Origin: an uncultured Desulfuromonas sp.
GTDB taxonomy: Bacteria > Desulfobacterota > Desulfuromonadia > Desulfuromonadales > Desulfuromonadaceae
Direction: 5' to 3'
DNA: 64,000 bases
Assembly (NCBI RefSeq): GCF_963678835.1
Contig: NZ_OY787469.1
Coordinates: 1,240,001 to 1,304,000, forward strand
Part shown: piece by piece, positions 34,541 to 44,763 of the stretch
Layout of the letters: each line of letters opens with the position of its first letter
Numbering within the stretch: position 1 is the stretch's first letter
Program-made: the position numbers and the translations under genes
The notes under the pieces: generated by a model
What the model was told of the DNA's origin: nothing
Databases searched by the model: none
Seen by the model: only the letters and a program-made list of their open reading frames with translations

Positions 34541-37396
34541 ATGAACAGACCTTTTAAAACCGGACCCGAGAGTCATGACAGCACTGCCGAGATCGATGTC
34601 TATCCGACCTTAAGCGGAAAATTAGGTTTTGATCAGCGCGATGTCGACCGTTTGACGGCGGCAAGCAATCACCATCAGGTGACCGTTGATACCATCCCGA
34701 CCTTTGTTTTGGGGACTGTCATCAACATGATTGATTCGACGTACAACAATACACCGATTTTCAATCTTGGTAATCTGGATAAAGACGGGTTGCTCGATCT
34801 TAATCCACAGAGCGCCAGCCAGGATGATATCAGCATTAAAATGGTTAGCAACAAGGCGGCCTATACCTTTTCGTACAAGGCTGCGGCCAAGTCAGAAACG
34901 TCAGCCAATCTTTTAGGTTTTGTCGGTGCGGGGTTGGCGGCGCAATTCGACCAGTCGCTCTCTCGGGCCAATTCGGACGGCAACGTCTATGTCTCCATGT
35001 CACGGGGAAAGCACGATTCCTATTTTGAAATTAATGCGGCTGATTTGGCCTCGGGGTATGATTTTACGCCCTACCTGATCGGAACAGAACTCAGTGACGA
35101 CGAGGTCGCGGCCTATGTCGACTATAGCGAAGTGAATGTCGAAGAAGGCAAAGGCACGTATATCGACACGCTGATTTTTAACGGTAACCAGGGCAAAGGG
35201 CAGATCGATTGGGCAGTGCGTAATGTGTATGGCAATGTCCAGCTGTTGACGCGGATGGAAGCGATCTTCGGCATGATGAGAGCACAATATGATGCCTTTG
35301 TCGGCGATGAAGCGGTTCAGAATATTCTTTACAGCAACATGTTGACGATGAAAAAGAGGATCGGCGATGCCATTCAGGATTTTTATACCCATGTCGGCAC
35401 CCATTTTGTCAGCAAACTGGAGTTTGCCAATTATGCCTATGGGTATGGCACGCTTGATTTTAGTGATGCCGCCACAAATCAGGAAGCCAGGTTCGGTGCC
35501 GCTGTTTCACTGAGCGGAGGGGTACCGGCAAAATTTTCTGCTGCCAGTGAGTCCTCGGTCTCTTTCGCCCAGGCGAACGGCTGGGCCGAGGCCATGAAAA
35601 ATCTCACAATCGAAGCGTCTTCACGCCCCTCGGGGATGGATCTTGGCAGCTTTGCGTCTGAGATTAAAGCCATGCTCAACGATGAAGGGACGGCATTATC
35701 CGTGCCGAGTTTATATTTACCAACCTCGCCGACCGTGACCGTAAAAGCCGTTCCCGACCTCAAAAAAAAGAAGAGCAGTGCCCCTCCGGACTGTGTCTTT
35801 GCCAACTATGGTGAATGGCAGGCCTACCAGAAGGCCCTGAAAGACAAGAAGAATCTCGATGCAACGGTCAAGCGGTGCAAAAAAAAGGTTGACGAAAAAG
35901 GGACGGACTCACTGGAGGTTGAGACCGGTGATGAGAACGGGAATGCCATTGAGGCGCCGAGCAATTTGTATGAAGCCTATGCCGAAGAGATGGCGCTGTT
36001 AAAGAGCCGCGCCGAATCTCCTGTCGAGGATGGTGCCGCCAACGACTCTACGGGATTAAGAATCGAGGATATGTTTGTCAGCGGTTTTAAAACCACCTCG
36101 TACGACACGGTGATTCCCGCGTTACGCACCAGCAAGATTGTGCTGCCGGATACCGGAGATGAGGTCTGCATCTACCCTAACGCCACCTTGTTGCTCATGG
36201 TGATGGATTCGTTCCGTCAAGTCGCCGATTATACAAATTTTATCAGTAAATTCACCGTCAGTAATGTTTCAGCCGCGTTCAACGACCAGATCCATGACTT
36301 TTATGACCAGTTCTCCGCGAAAGGCTATGCCATGGTCACGGATCACATCGCCCAGGGAACAGATATCGACCCTCAACTGCTGAACGATTTTGCTGTGGCC
36401 ATGTATGGTCATAGCGACGGCTCAAAACTGATGGAGAGCCTGCTGTATCAAACCTTTGGATCGAACATCGATAAAGCCTCCTATGTCAAATATCTGCTGC
36501 AGCCCGAGGTCAAGCCGCTGTGGGCCGATGCTCCGGGCGGCTATGCTCCTTTTCTGTTTGATGACAGCGAAAATCTCTGCTTTGCGAAACTGGACCACCT
36601 GAAGACCGTCGATATCATTGATGCCAAAACCGGCATGCCGGGTTCTGATTTTAAAACGCAACTGCACTTCGACACCGGCACCAAGGTGACAAAGCTCCCC
36701 GAGGACCTTTCGCTTCTGTATCAAGGCCGCACCGAGACGCCGTTGTTTCCGATTTTTCGCTATGAACAAAAGAATAATCCCAGGTTTTTGTTTTTACAGA
36801 CCTCGGGCAATTTTCAACTCATTTACGGCCAAAACGGTTTGATCCATCCGTTCAGAATTCCGCGTACGCGAACCACGGATCGTACCCTGGACCTTGCGAC
36901 CGGCACACTTGCCGCGGATGCACTCAACATTACGGAAAAGCTTATAAAGCCACTGATTGATGAGATAGAAGGTTTTGATCTTGAAAAGGATCTCAATACA
37001 CGTTACGCCCTCTATTTTCCGGATACGACCCAGACCGAAGAACTTCGCAAAAACTACCGTGTTCTACACATTGCACTGCCTAATAAACCTCAACCTGAAA
37101 AAAAAGTTGTGGTTTCACCGGACCCTCGTGCCTATGCCGCCTATGTCTTTATGGACTCCTGGAGCGCGTTAAACGGTCATCTGATCGACGATGGTGTCGG
37201 CGGCTACCTGGTCACGGTTAAAGGTGGCAGACAAAAACGGGTCAACGGTGGCCTTCATGTGCTGTTGCCGATTGATTATTCCAAAATCACCGGCGACTAC
37301 GGCTCTTTGTTGTTGGGTAATTCCTACGGTCAGACCATCGATTACATCAACAGCCCGACCTATGATGCCGGGGTGATTACATCCATGCATCGCTAA
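34541..37396 (+). CDS. MACPF-like (membrane attack/perforin fold) protein
   Basis: The 951-aa protein has no signal peptide. About residues 265-305 it has QDFYTHVGTHFVSKLEFANY and AYGYGTLDF, which resembles the MACPF signature (x-Y/F-G-T-H-F/Y then a G-rich strand). Upstream a region with helical segments (YTFSYKAAAKSETSANLLGF) could be a transmembrane hairpin cluster. Later parts, including a Lys-rich linker (KKKKSSAPPDCVFANYGEWQAY), are not recognised. MACPF proteins form oligomeric pores in membranes, and some bacterial ones have other roles. AGGAGG precedes ATG 34541. It carries the adhesin-type promoter 280 bases upstream and sits between adhesins 1 and 2, so it is probably deployed together with them. 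Confidence 0.55.
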   Translation: MNRPFKTGPESHDSTAEIDVYPTLSGKLGFDQRDVDRLTAASNHHQVTVDTIPTFVLGTVINMIDSTYNNTPIFNLGNLDKDGLLDLNPQSASQDDISIKMVSNKAAYTFSYKAAAKSETSANLLGFVGAGLAAQFDQSLSRANSDGNVYVSMSRGKHDSYFEINAADLASGYDFTPYLIGTELSDDEVAAYVDYSEVNVEEGKGTYIDTLIFNGNQGKGQIDWAVRNVYGNVQLLTRMEAIFGMMRAQYDAFVGDEAVQNILYSNMLTMKKRIGDAIQDFYTHVGTHFVSKLEFANYAYGYGTLDFSDAATNQEARFGAAVSLSGGVPAKFSAASESSVSFAQANGWAEAMKNLTIEASSRPSGMDLGSFASEIKAMLNDEGTALSVPSLYLPTSPTVTVKAVPDLKKKKSSAPPDCVFANYGEWQAYQKALKDKKNLDATVKRCKKKVDEKGTDSLEVETGDENGNAIEAPSNLYEAYAEEMALLKSRAESPVEDGAANDSTGLRIEDMFVSGFKTTSYDTVIPALRTSKIVLPDTGDEVCIYPNATLLLMVMDSFRQVADYTNFISKFTVSNVSAAFNDQIHDFYDQFSAKGYAMVTDHIAQGTDIDPQLLNDFAVAMYGHSDGSKLMESLLYQTFGSNIDKASYVKYLLQPEVKPLWADAPGGYAPFLFDDSENLCFAKLDHLKTVDIIDAKTGMPGSDFKTQLHFDTGTKVTKLPEDLSLLYQGRTETPLFPIFRYEQKNNPRFLFLQTSGNFQLIYGQNGLIHPFRIPRTRTTDRTLDLATGTLAADALNITEKLIKPLIDEIEGFDLEKDLNTRYALYFPDTTQTEELRKNYRVLHIALPNKPQPEKKVVVSPDPRAYAAYVFMDSWSALNGHLIDDGVGGYLVTVKGGRQKRVNGGLHVLLPIDYSKITGDYGSLLLGNSYGQTIDYINSPTYDAGVITSMHR

Positions 37397-37496
37397 GGGA
37401 CGAACGGGGGCACAACCCCGCGACTTTAATCCGTATTCAGGGGACACGTATCAAAGTACATGTCTCGAATGTCGCTAGTATAAGCACTTTCGTAGC

Positions 37497-37618
37497 AAAC
37501 TCGGGACTGTCCCAAGCCCTACCTGGGGCTGTCCCAGATGTTTGCGGGCTATGGAACGCTGGTGGTTTGCACCGCAAAAGCCTGGGACAGCCCCCGTGCG
37601 GGGACAGTCCCGTTTTTG
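37497..37618. repeat. ~122-bp palindrome, copy after the MACPF-like gene
   Basis: AAACTCGGGACTGTCCCAAG...CGTGCGGGGACAGTCCCG followed by TTTTTGCTG. It is followed by CTTAAACTAGTGCCATTCAT, an end of the 15037-type element. Confidence 0.85.
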
Positions 37619-37880
37619 CTGCCCTTTCCCCTTAAACTAGTGCCATTCATATATGTCCCCTGAATACTCAAAGCCGGGTACCGCGCCCGTGCGGGGACAA
37701 CTCCGGTTTTCTGCCGGGGTTTCTTTTGCTCTTCATCGAGGCCTTTATCCGCATTGATCGCGAAGTGATCGTGAAGCGAAGGTCTTAATTTAGCCTCACG
37801 ATAAAGGCCACGATAAAATCTGATAACACCTAAAACCCGTGAACCACGTCGTAAACTCGGGACCGTTCCAAGCCCTATCT

Positions 37881-37948
37881 GCGCTGGAAATCCATCGGCA
37901 ATACTGCCTGCTGTAAACGCCCTCGCCGCCCTGCGCCTGCAAGAATAG
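37881..37948 (+). pseudogene. Remnant of the kinase gene 3' end (upstream of adhesin 2)
   Basis: GCGCTGGAAATCCATCGGCA and CTCGCCGCCCTGCGCCTGCA then AGAATAG match kinase codons 1120-1154 (PRWKSISN ... ALAALRLQE stop) with about 55 inner bases deleted. The similarity continues past the stop to the adhesin start, so the duplicated block covers the kinase end plus promoter. Confidence 0.85.
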
Positions 37949-38049
37949 TCGCTTCTTTCGGCATTGCTTTACAATGCTTTTCATTTGAGGTTTGCCATTC
38001 TTTCATTGCTGTAAAGTCACGATTTATCAATTAGTTACAAACTAGTTTC

Positions 38050-38101
38050 ACAGTTTTTAACAGTAGCTTTTTGCCCTTTTTTGCCGCCGCTCTGCTAGCG
38101 T
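38050..38101 (+). promoter_or_regulatory. Adhesin-regulon promoter, copy for adhesin 2
   Basis: ACAGTTTTTAACAGT, TTTTTGCCC and TGCTAGCGT at the same spacing as for adhesin 1; the block 37990-38137 is almost identical to 31740-31878. Confidence 0.75.
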
Positions 38102-38136
38102 GGCGGCGTATTGTTTACCCAAAAAGGAGAAGAGTA

Positions 38137-40923
38137 ATGACGCGTTGTGTGAAGCTGTGGAGTTGGTTGGTGATGGTGGTTTTGTTGGCGGTGCTGCTCA
38201 GCCCACAGAAGGCTTTGGCCGTTATGGTGGGGAGTCGCACCGGGGAAATAGTCTCGACGGTTGGTGCTGATGATCATGATGATACCACCAACACCTCCAT
38301 CGGCAAGAGATCTGATGCCGGCGTTGATGGTGAAAGTGACATGTACGCTACGGCGGTGGGCTATGACGCCAACGCCAACGGAACCAAGAGTACAGCCACT
38401 GGCAGCAACAGCGATGCGACGGCAGACTATGCCACGGCCACCGGCTACAATAGCGATGCCGAAGCCGAGTTTGCCACGGCCAATGGTTACAATACCAATG
38501 CCACCGGCACCAATAGTACCGCCATCGGAGCTAATGCTGATGCCACGCGAAAAGGGAGCACGGCTACCGGCTATGACGCCAACGCCACCGGAACCAAGAG
38601 TACCGCCACTGGCGGCAACAGCGATGCGACGGCAGACTATGCCACGGCCACCGGCTACAATAGCGATGCCGAAGCCGAGTATGCCACGGCCAATGGTTAC
38701 AATACCAATGCCACCGCCGCTTATAGTACCGCCCTCGGTGCTTATACGGGTGCCACACAAAAAGGGAGCACGGCTACCGGTTATAATGCCAAAGCTACAG
38801 GGGTATACAGTACCGCCATCGGCACACAATCCACGGCCAGTCAGGACGGCGCCGTTGCCCTGGGTAGAGTTTCCACGGCTTCGGCCACACGGAGTACGGC
38901 GGTCGGCACAAAATCCACGGCCAGTCAGGAAGGCGCCACGGCCCTGGGTAACGCTTCCACGGCTTCCGCCACACAGAGTACGGCCTTGGGGCAAAACGCC
39001 ACAGCCACGGCCACCAACTCCGTCGCCCTCGGTGCTGAGGCTGATGCCACGCAACGAGGGAGCACGGCCAGCGGCTATAATGCGAATGCCACAGGGATTT
39101 ACAGTACCGCGGTCGGAGCGCAAGCCGCGGCCAGTCAAGAATCAGCCACGTCCCTGGGTAACGGTTCCACGGCTTCCGGCAGATTGAGTACGGCTTTGGG
39201 GAAAGACGCCATAGCCTCGGCAGACTACTCTACGGCCCTGGGTCATGATTCCACGGCTTCCTACAAATGGAGTACGGCTTTAGGGCAAAGCGCCACAGCC
39301 TCGGGAGAATCCTCTACGGCCCTGGGTAAAGGTTCCACGGCTTCCGGCTTAGCGAGTACGGCTTTGGGGAAAGACGCCACAGCCTCGGCACAATCCTCTA
39401 CGGCCCTGGGTAAAGGTTCCACGGCTTCCGGCTTATTGAGTACGGCTTTGGGGAAAGACGCCACAGCCTCGGCATACGCCTCTACGGCCCTGAGTTATGG
39501 TGCCACGGCTTCCGACGATTTCAGCATGGCTTTGGGGAAAGACGCCACAGCCTCGGCGAAAAACTCCGTCGCCCTGGGATATCGCTCTGTCGCCAAAGAG
39601 GAAGATACCGTGTCCGTCGGCAGAAAATACAGTGAGCGGCGCATCACCAACGTCGCCACGGCACTCAACGGCACCGACGCCGTCAACCTCGATCAAGTAG
39701 AAAGCCTGATCACGACCAGCGGTGAGAAATGGCTTAACAGCACCGAAACCGGCTCGGCCAGCGTTGCCGGCAGCAATGCTACGGCCATCGGCTCCGGCAG
39801 CTTTGCCACCGCCGACGGTTCCGTGGCCCTCGGCCAAGGCTCCATTGCCGATGAAGAAAATACCCTGTCCGTCGGTTCCGACGGCAGCGAGCGGCGCATC
39901 ACCAACGTCGCCGCCGGCGTCAACGACACCGACGCGGTGAACATGAGCCAACTCAATGCGGTGCAAAGCCAGGTCAGTGACAACGCCTCCAAGATCGCCA
40001 CCCATACAACCAAAATTGCCAGCAACAGCGCTGCCATCGCCGCTATTAAAGCCCAGTCCGCCATCCTCTCCTCCAGCGAAAGCGCCAGCGCCAGTAGCAG
40101 CGGCAGCAACAGCCTGGCCATCGGCTCCGGCGCCTCCGCCCATGACGACGACACCGCTATCGGTGCCAATGCCACAGTCACCGCCGACAGCTCCACCGCC
40201 GTCGGGTCCAACACCCTGATCGCATCGGAACAGGCCGTGGCCGTGGGTGCCGATGCAATGGTGAGCAGTGAGGCCACCGGTGGGGTGGCCATTGGTCAGA
40301 ATGCGGTCGTGGAACAAGGCGCAAGCAACGCCGTTGCCCTGGGCACAGACTCAGTGGCCGATGAAGCCAATACCGTGTCCGTCGGCAGCAGCGTCAACCA
40401 GCGGCGCGTTACCAACGTGGCCGACGGTGAAAACAACGGCGATGCGGTCAATGTCAGTCAACTCAATACCGTGAAAAGCGATGTGAGCAGCAACAGCGCG
40501 TCGATTGAAGACAACAGCGCGTCGATTGAAGACAACAGCGCGGCGATTGAAGACAACAGCGCGTCGATTGAAGACAACAGCACGGCGATTGAAGACAACA
40601 GCAGCGCCATCACCGAAGTGCGACAGACTTTAAATGACACACGGGATGCCGTGGCACACCTTGACCGGCGCGTAGATCAACTGGAGAACGAAATGGATGA
40701 AGTTGCGGCTCTGGCCTCGGCGTTTTCGGCTCTGGTGCCCAATGCGCGTAGCGCCAGCAATACCCAGCTTTCACTGGGGCTGGGCAATTACGGCAACGCC
40801 AATGCCGTGGCGCTGGGGGTGTTTCACTATGTCAATGACAACGTGTTGGTGAACGTCGGGGCTTCCACCGCCTTCGGCAACAGCAAAACCGCCGCCCGTG
40901 CCGGGATTACCATTGGGTTTTAA
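38137..40923 (+). CDS. Trimeric autotransporter adhesin 2 (YadA type, anchor C)
   Basis: The 928-aa protein has the shared signal peptide (MTRCVKLWSWLVMVVLLAVL), a very long head with about 30 YadA repeats (STALGKGSTASGLASTALGK), a neck with EERRITNVA-type sequence, a stalk module and then a second head (ESASASSSGSNSLAIGSGAS). Near the C-terminus five perfect or near-perfect heptads of SASIEDN precede the anchor with HLDRRVDQLENEMDEVAALA and SLGLGNYGNANAVALGVFHY. Anchor C is also used by adhesins 3 and 6. GGAGAAGAG gives the ribosome site. The 21-base repeat units encoding SASIEDN (40498-40602) are good candidates for slip-strand length changes that stay in frame. Confidence 0.92.
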   Translation: MTRCVKLWSWLVMVVLLAVLLSPQKALAVMVGSRTGEIVSTVGADDHDDTTNTSIGKRSDAGVDGESDMYATAVGYDANANGTKSTATGSNSDATADYATATGYNSDAEAEFATANGYNTNATGTNSTAIGANADATRKGSTATGYDANATGTKSTATGGNSDATADYATATGYNSDAEAEYATANGYNTNATAAYSTALGAYTGATQKGSTATGYNAKATGVYSTAIGTQSTASQDGAVALGRVSTASATRSTAVGTKSTASQEGATALGNASTASATQSTALGQNATATATNSVALGAEADATQRGSTASGYNANATGIYSTAVGAQAAASQESATSLGNGSTASGRLSTALGKDAIASADYSTALGHDSTASYKWSTALGQSATASGESSTALGKGSTASGLASTALGKDATASAQSSTALGKGSTASGLLSTALGKDATASAYASTALSYGATASDDFSMALGKDATASAKNSVALGYRSVAKEEDTVSVGRKYSERRITNVATALNGTDAVNLDQVESLITTSGEKWLNSTETGSASVAGSNATAIGSGSFATADGSVALGQGSIADEENTLSVGSDGSERRITNVAAGVNDTDAVNMSQLNAVQSQVSDNASKIATHTTKIASNSAAIAAIKAQSAILSSSESASASSSGSNSLAIGSGASAHDDDTAIGANATVTADSSTAVGSNTLIASEQAVAVGADAMVSSEATGGVAIGQNAVVEQGASNAVALGTDSVADEANTVSVGSSVNQRRVTNVADGENNGDAVNVSQLNTVKSDVSSNSASIEDNSASIEDNSAAIEDNSASIEDNSTAIEDNSSAITEVRQTLNDTRDAVAHLDRRVDQLENEMDEVAALASAFSALVPNARSASNTQLSLGLGNYGNANAVALGVFHYVNDNVLVNVGASTAFGNSKTAARAGITIGF
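40498..40602 (+). repeat. Five tandem 21-bp units (heptad repeat) in the adhesin 2 stalk
   Basis: GCGTCGATTGAAGACAACAG + C is repeated five times with only small changes at two positions, each unit encoding the heptad SASIEDN or TAIEDN. A unit length of 21 keeps frame and heptad register when copies are lost or gained. Adhesin 3 has only one such unit (about 44049). Confidence 0.85.
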
Positions 40924-40935
40924 CCCCTTGCGATA

Positions 40936-41181
40936 AAATTGGGGAAATCGGTCAGCAAGGCGCGAGCGGCGTACGCGGCATTCGTGCTTGATGGTCTGGA
41001 TGAAGAGCGCCGACCCGAAGTTTATGGTTCTGATGTTGATTCGCGGCTTTTCGGCGATGACAACTTCATGGATAAATGTTTGTCCGGCGCAGGGGGGATG
41101 GCGCTTCACTTGACGGCGCAACAGCTTATTGAAACGGTAAGCCGCGCCTACCATCTCGATGCGGACCTTTACTTTCGTAGT
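40936..41181 (+). pseudogene. RAYT fragment after adhesin 2
   Basis: The frame reads GKSVSKARAAYAAFVLDGLD, then a D-S-R-L-F-G-D-D-N-F-M-D stretch and IETVSRAYHLDADLYFRSK. This is the C-terminal half of a RAYT-type transposase (F-V-x-x-G-L ... R-x-x-x-x-x-x-x-x-x-L-G-D-D-x-F). The start and catalytic HUH domain are missing, and the end runs into the palindrome. Other copies: 44410, 48474 and 55690. Confidence 0.8.
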
Positions 41182-41302
41182 AAACTCGGGACTGTCCCAA
41201 GCCCTACCTGGGGCTGTCCCAGATGTTTACGGGCTATGGAACGGTGGCGGTTTGCACCGCAAAAGCCTGGGACAGCCCCCGTGCGGGGACAGTCCCGTTT
41301 TT
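41182..41302. repeat. ~122-bp palindrome, copy after adhesin 2
   Basis: Same sequence as 37497-37618, directly fused to the RAYT fragment. Confidence 0.85.
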
Positions 41303-41566
41303 GCTGCCCTTTCCCCTTAAACTAGTGCCATTCATATATGTCCCCTGAATACTCAAAGCCGGGTACCGCGCCCGTGCGGGGACAACTCCGGTTTTGCTGC
41401 CGGGGTTTCTTTTGCTCTTCATCGAGGCCTTTATCCGCATTGATCGCGAAGTGATCGTGAAGCGAAGGTCTTAATTTAGCCTCACGATAAAGGCCTCAAT
41501 AAAATCTGATAACACCTAAAATCCGTGAACCACGTCGTAAACTCGGGACCGTTCCAAGCCCTATCT

Positions 41567-41634
41567 GCGCTGGAAATCCATCGGCAATACTGCCTGCTGT
41601 AAACGCCCTCGCCGCCCTGCGCCTGCAAGAATAG
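41567..41634 (+). pseudogene. Remnant of the kinase gene 3' end (upstream of adhesin 3)
   Basis: Near-identical to 37881-37948, including the same internal deletion. Confidence 0.85.
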
Positions 41635-41735
41635 TCGCTTCTTTCGGCACTGCTTTACAATGCTTTTCATTTGAGGTTTGCCATTCTTTCATTGCTGTAA
41701 AGTTACGATTTATCAATTAGTTACAAACTAGTTTC

Positions 41736-41787
41736 ACAGTTTTTAACAGTAGCTTTTTGCCCTTTTTTACCGCCGCTCTGCTAGCGT
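41736..41787 (+). promoter_or_regulatory. Adhesin-regulon promoter, copy for adhesin 3
   Basis: ACAGTTTTTAACAGT...TGCTAGCGT, spacing as in the other copies. Confidence 0.75.
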
Positions 41788-41822
41788 GGCGGCGTATTTT
41801 TTACCCAAAAAGGAGAAGAGTA

Positions 41823-44393
41823 ATGACGCGTTGTGTGAAGCTGTGGAGTTGGTTGGTGATGGTGGTTTTATTGGCGGCGCTGCCGGTACCTCAAGAGGCT
41901 TTGGCCGTTATGGTGGGGAGTCGCGACGGAACCACGGTTGTGACGACGGGTGCTGATGATCATGACGATGCCACCAACACCTCCATCGGCAAGGCATCTG
42001 ATGCCGGCGTTGATGGCGGCAGTGACATGTACGCTACGGCGGTGGGCTATGACGCCAACGCCACCGGAACCAAGAGTACCGCCACTGGCGGCAACAGCGA
42101 TGCAACGGCAGACTATGCCACGGCCACCGGCTACAATAGCGATGCCGAAGCCGAGTATGCCACGGCCAATGGTTACAATACCAATGCCACCGGCACCAAT
42201 AGTACCGCCATCGGAGCTAATGCTGATGCCACAGGGAAATACAGTACCGCGGTCGGGGCGAGTTCAAGTGCCAGTGGAGAATCAGCCACGGCCCTGGGTA
42301 ACGCTTCCACGGCTTCCGGCTCTTACAGCACGGCTTTGGGGCAAAACGCCACAGCCTCGGCATACTCCTCTACGGCCCTGGGTTATGGTTCCACGGCTTC
42401 CGACAGATGGAGTACGGCTTTGGGGCAAAACGCCACAGCCTCGGAAGACTACTCTACGGCTCTGGGTCATGATTCCACGGCTTCCGGCTTAAAGAGTACG
42501 GCTTTGGGGCAAAACGCCACAGCCTCGGAAGACTCCTCTACGGCCCTGGGTCAAGGTTCCACGGCTTCCGGCAGATTGAGTACGGCTTTGGGGAAAGACG
42601 CCACAGCCTCGGCAACCTCCTCTACGGCCCTGGGTAAAGGTTCCACGGCTTCCGGCAGGTACAGTACGGCGGTGGGCTATGACGCCAAAGCCTTGGTGAG
42701 CCACTCCGTCGCCCTGGGTTATGGTTCCAGGGCTTCCGGCTATTACAGCACGGCTTTGGGGAAAGAAGCCACAGCCTCGGCGAACTACTCCGTCGCCCTG
42801 GGATATTACTCTGTCGCCGATGAGGCCGACACCGTGTCCGTCGGCACCAAATACATTCAGCGGCGCATCACCAACGTGGCTGCTGGCGTCAAAGGCACCG
42901 ATGCCGTCAACCTCGGCCAGGTCACCAGCCTCATTTCCGCTGAAGAAGTGTTGTGGATCGACAGTGCCGCGAGCGGCACCGCTAGGGCCACCGGCAGCAA
43001 TGCCACGGCCATCGGTTCCGGCAGCACGGCCACGGCCACCAACTCCGTCGCCCTGGGATATCGCTCTGTCGCCAAAGAGGAAGATACCGTGTCCGTCGGC
43101 AGCAAATACAGTCAGCGGCGCATCACCAATGTCGCCACCGCCGTCAACGGCACCGATGCCGTCAACCTTGATCAAGTAGAAAGCCTGATCTCGACCAGCG
43201 GTGAAAAGTGGCTCAGCAGCAGCGAAGGCAATGCCGCCAGCGTTGCCGGCAGCAATGCTACGGCCATCGGCTCCGGCAGTGCCGCCACTGCCGACGGTTC
43301 CGTGGCCCTCGGCCAAGGCTCCATTGCCGATGAAGAAAATACCCTGTCCGTCGGTTCCGACGGCAGCGAGCGGCGCATCACCAACGTCGCCGCCGGCGTC
43401 AACGACACCGACGCGGTGAACATGAGCCAACTCAATGCGGTGCAAAGCCAGGTCAGTGACAACGCCTCCAAGATCGCCACCCATACAACCAAAATTGCCA
43501 GCAACAGCGCTGCCATCGCCGCTATTAAAGCCCAGTCCGCCATCCTCTCCTCCAGCGAAAGCGCCAGCGCCAGTAGCAGCGGCAGCAACAGCCTGGCCAT
43601 CGGCTCCGGCGCCTCCGCCCATGACGACGACACCGCTATCGGTGCCAATGCCACAGTCACCGCCGACAGCTCCACCGCCGTCGGGTCCAACACCCTGATC
43701 GCATCGGAACAGGCCGTGGCCGTGGGTGCTGATGCAACCGTAAGCAGTGAGGCCACCGGCGGTGTTGCCATTGGTCAGAACGCGGTCGTGGAACAAGGCG
43801 CAAGCAACGCCGTTGCCCTGGGCACAGACTCAGTGGCCGATGAAGCCAATACCGTGTCCGTCGGCAGCAGCGTCAACCAGCGGCGCGTTACCAACGTGGC
43901 CGATGGTGAAAACGACGGCGATGCGGTCAATGTCAGTCAGCTCAATACGGTGAAAAGCGATGTGAGCAGCAACAGCGCGGCGATTGAGAGTGAAGCCGAG
44001 ACCCGCGCCGCTTCTGATGAGGCGCAACAGGCGGATATTGCTTCGAACAGCACGGCGATTGAAGACAACAGCAGCGCCATCACCGAAGTGCGACAGACTT
44101 TAAATGATACACGGGATGCCGTGGCACACCTTGACCGGCGCGTTGATCAACTGGAGAACGAAATGGATGAAGTTGCGGCCCTGGCCTCGGCATTTTCGGC
44201 ACTGGTACCCAATGCGCGTAGCGCCAGCAATACCCAGCTTTCACTGGGGCTGGGCAATTACGGCAACGCCAATGCCGTGGCGCTGGGGGTGTTTCACTAT
44301 GTCAATGACAACGTGTTGGTGAACGTCGGGGCTTCCACCGCCTTCGGCAACAGCAAAACCGCCGCCCGTGCCGGGATTACCATTGGGTTTTAA
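41823..44393 (+). CDS. Trimeric autotransporter adhesin 3 (YadA type, anchor C)
   Basis: The 856-aa protein has the shared signal peptide, a head of about 20 YadA repeats (STALGQNATASEDYSTALGH), three neck-like joints (RRITNVAAGVKGTDAVNLGQ, RRITNVATAVNGTDAVNLDQ, RRITNVAAGVNDTDAVNMSQ), a short stalk with IESEAETRAASDEAQQADIA, and anchor C. It contains an additional head piece EVLWIDSAASGTARATGSNA found in no other adhesin here. The second half is almost the same as adhesin 2, which suggests exchange between paralogues. GGAG precedes ATG 41823. Confidence 0.92.
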   Translation: MTRCVKLWSWLVMVVLLAALPVPQEALAVMVGSRDGTTVVTTGADDHDDATNTSIGKASDAGVDGGSDMYATAVGYDANATGTKSTATGGNSDATADYATATGYNSDAEAEYATANGYNTNATGTNSTAIGANADATGKYSTAVGASSSASGESATALGNASTASGSYSTALGQNATASAYSSTALGYGSTASDRWSTALGQNATASEDYSTALGHDSTASGLKSTALGQNATASEDSSTALGQGSTASGRLSTALGKDATASATSSTALGKGSTASGRYSTAVGYDAKALVSHSVALGYGSRASGYYSTALGKEATASANYSVALGYYSVADEADTVSVGTKYIQRRITNVAAGVKGTDAVNLGQVTSLISAEEVLWIDSAASGTARATGSNATAIGSGSTATATNSVALGYRSVAKEEDTVSVGSKYSQRRITNVATAVNGTDAVNLDQVESLISTSGEKWLSSSEGNAASVAGSNATAIGSGSAATADGSVALGQGSIADEENTLSVGSDGSERRITNVAAGVNDTDAVNMSQLNAVQSQVSDNASKIATHTTKIASNSAAIAAIKAQSAILSSSESASASSSGSNSLAIGSGASAHDDDTAIGANATVTADSSTAVGSNTLIASEQAVAVGADATVSSEATGGVAIGQNAVVEQGASNAVALGTDSVADEANTVSVGSSVNQRRVTNVADGENDGDAVNVSQLNTVKSDVSSNSAAIESEAETRAASDEAQQADIASNSTAIEDNSSAITEVRQTLNDTRDAVAHLDRRVDQLENEMDEVAALASAFSALVPNARSASNTQLSLGLGNYGNANAVALGVFHYVNDNVLVNVGASTAFGNSKTAARAGITIGF

Positions 44394-44409
44394 CCCCTTG
44401 CGATAAAAT

Positions 44410-44642
44410 TGGGAAAATCGGTCAGCAAGGCGTGAGCGGCATTCGTGCTTGATGGTCTGGATGAAGAGCGCCGACCCGAATTTTATGGTTCTGGTGTTGA
44501 TTCGCGGCTTTTCGGCGATGACAACTTCATGGATAAATGTTTGTCCGGCGCAGGGGGGATGGCGCTTCACTTGACGGCGCAACAGCTTATTGAAACGGTA
44601 AGCCGCGCCTACCATCTCGATGCGGACCTTTACTTTCGTAGT
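44410..44642 (+). pseudogene. RAYT fragment after adhesin 3
   Basis: Similar to 40936-41181 but with a 9-base deletion and a TGA in KAS-AAF region (GCGTGAGCGGCATTC). Confidence 0.75.
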
Positions 44643-44763
44643 AAACTCGGGACTGTCCCAAGCCCTACCTGGGGCTGTCCCAGATGTTTGCGGGCTATGG
44701 AACGGTGGCGGTTTGCACCGCAAAAGCCTGGGACAGCCCCCGTGCGGGGACAGTCCCGTTTTT
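44643..44763. repeat. ~122-bp palindrome, copy after adhesin 3
   Basis: Same layout as 41182-41302, again fused to the RAYT fragment, followed by CTTAAACTAGTGCCATTCCA. Confidence 0.85.
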
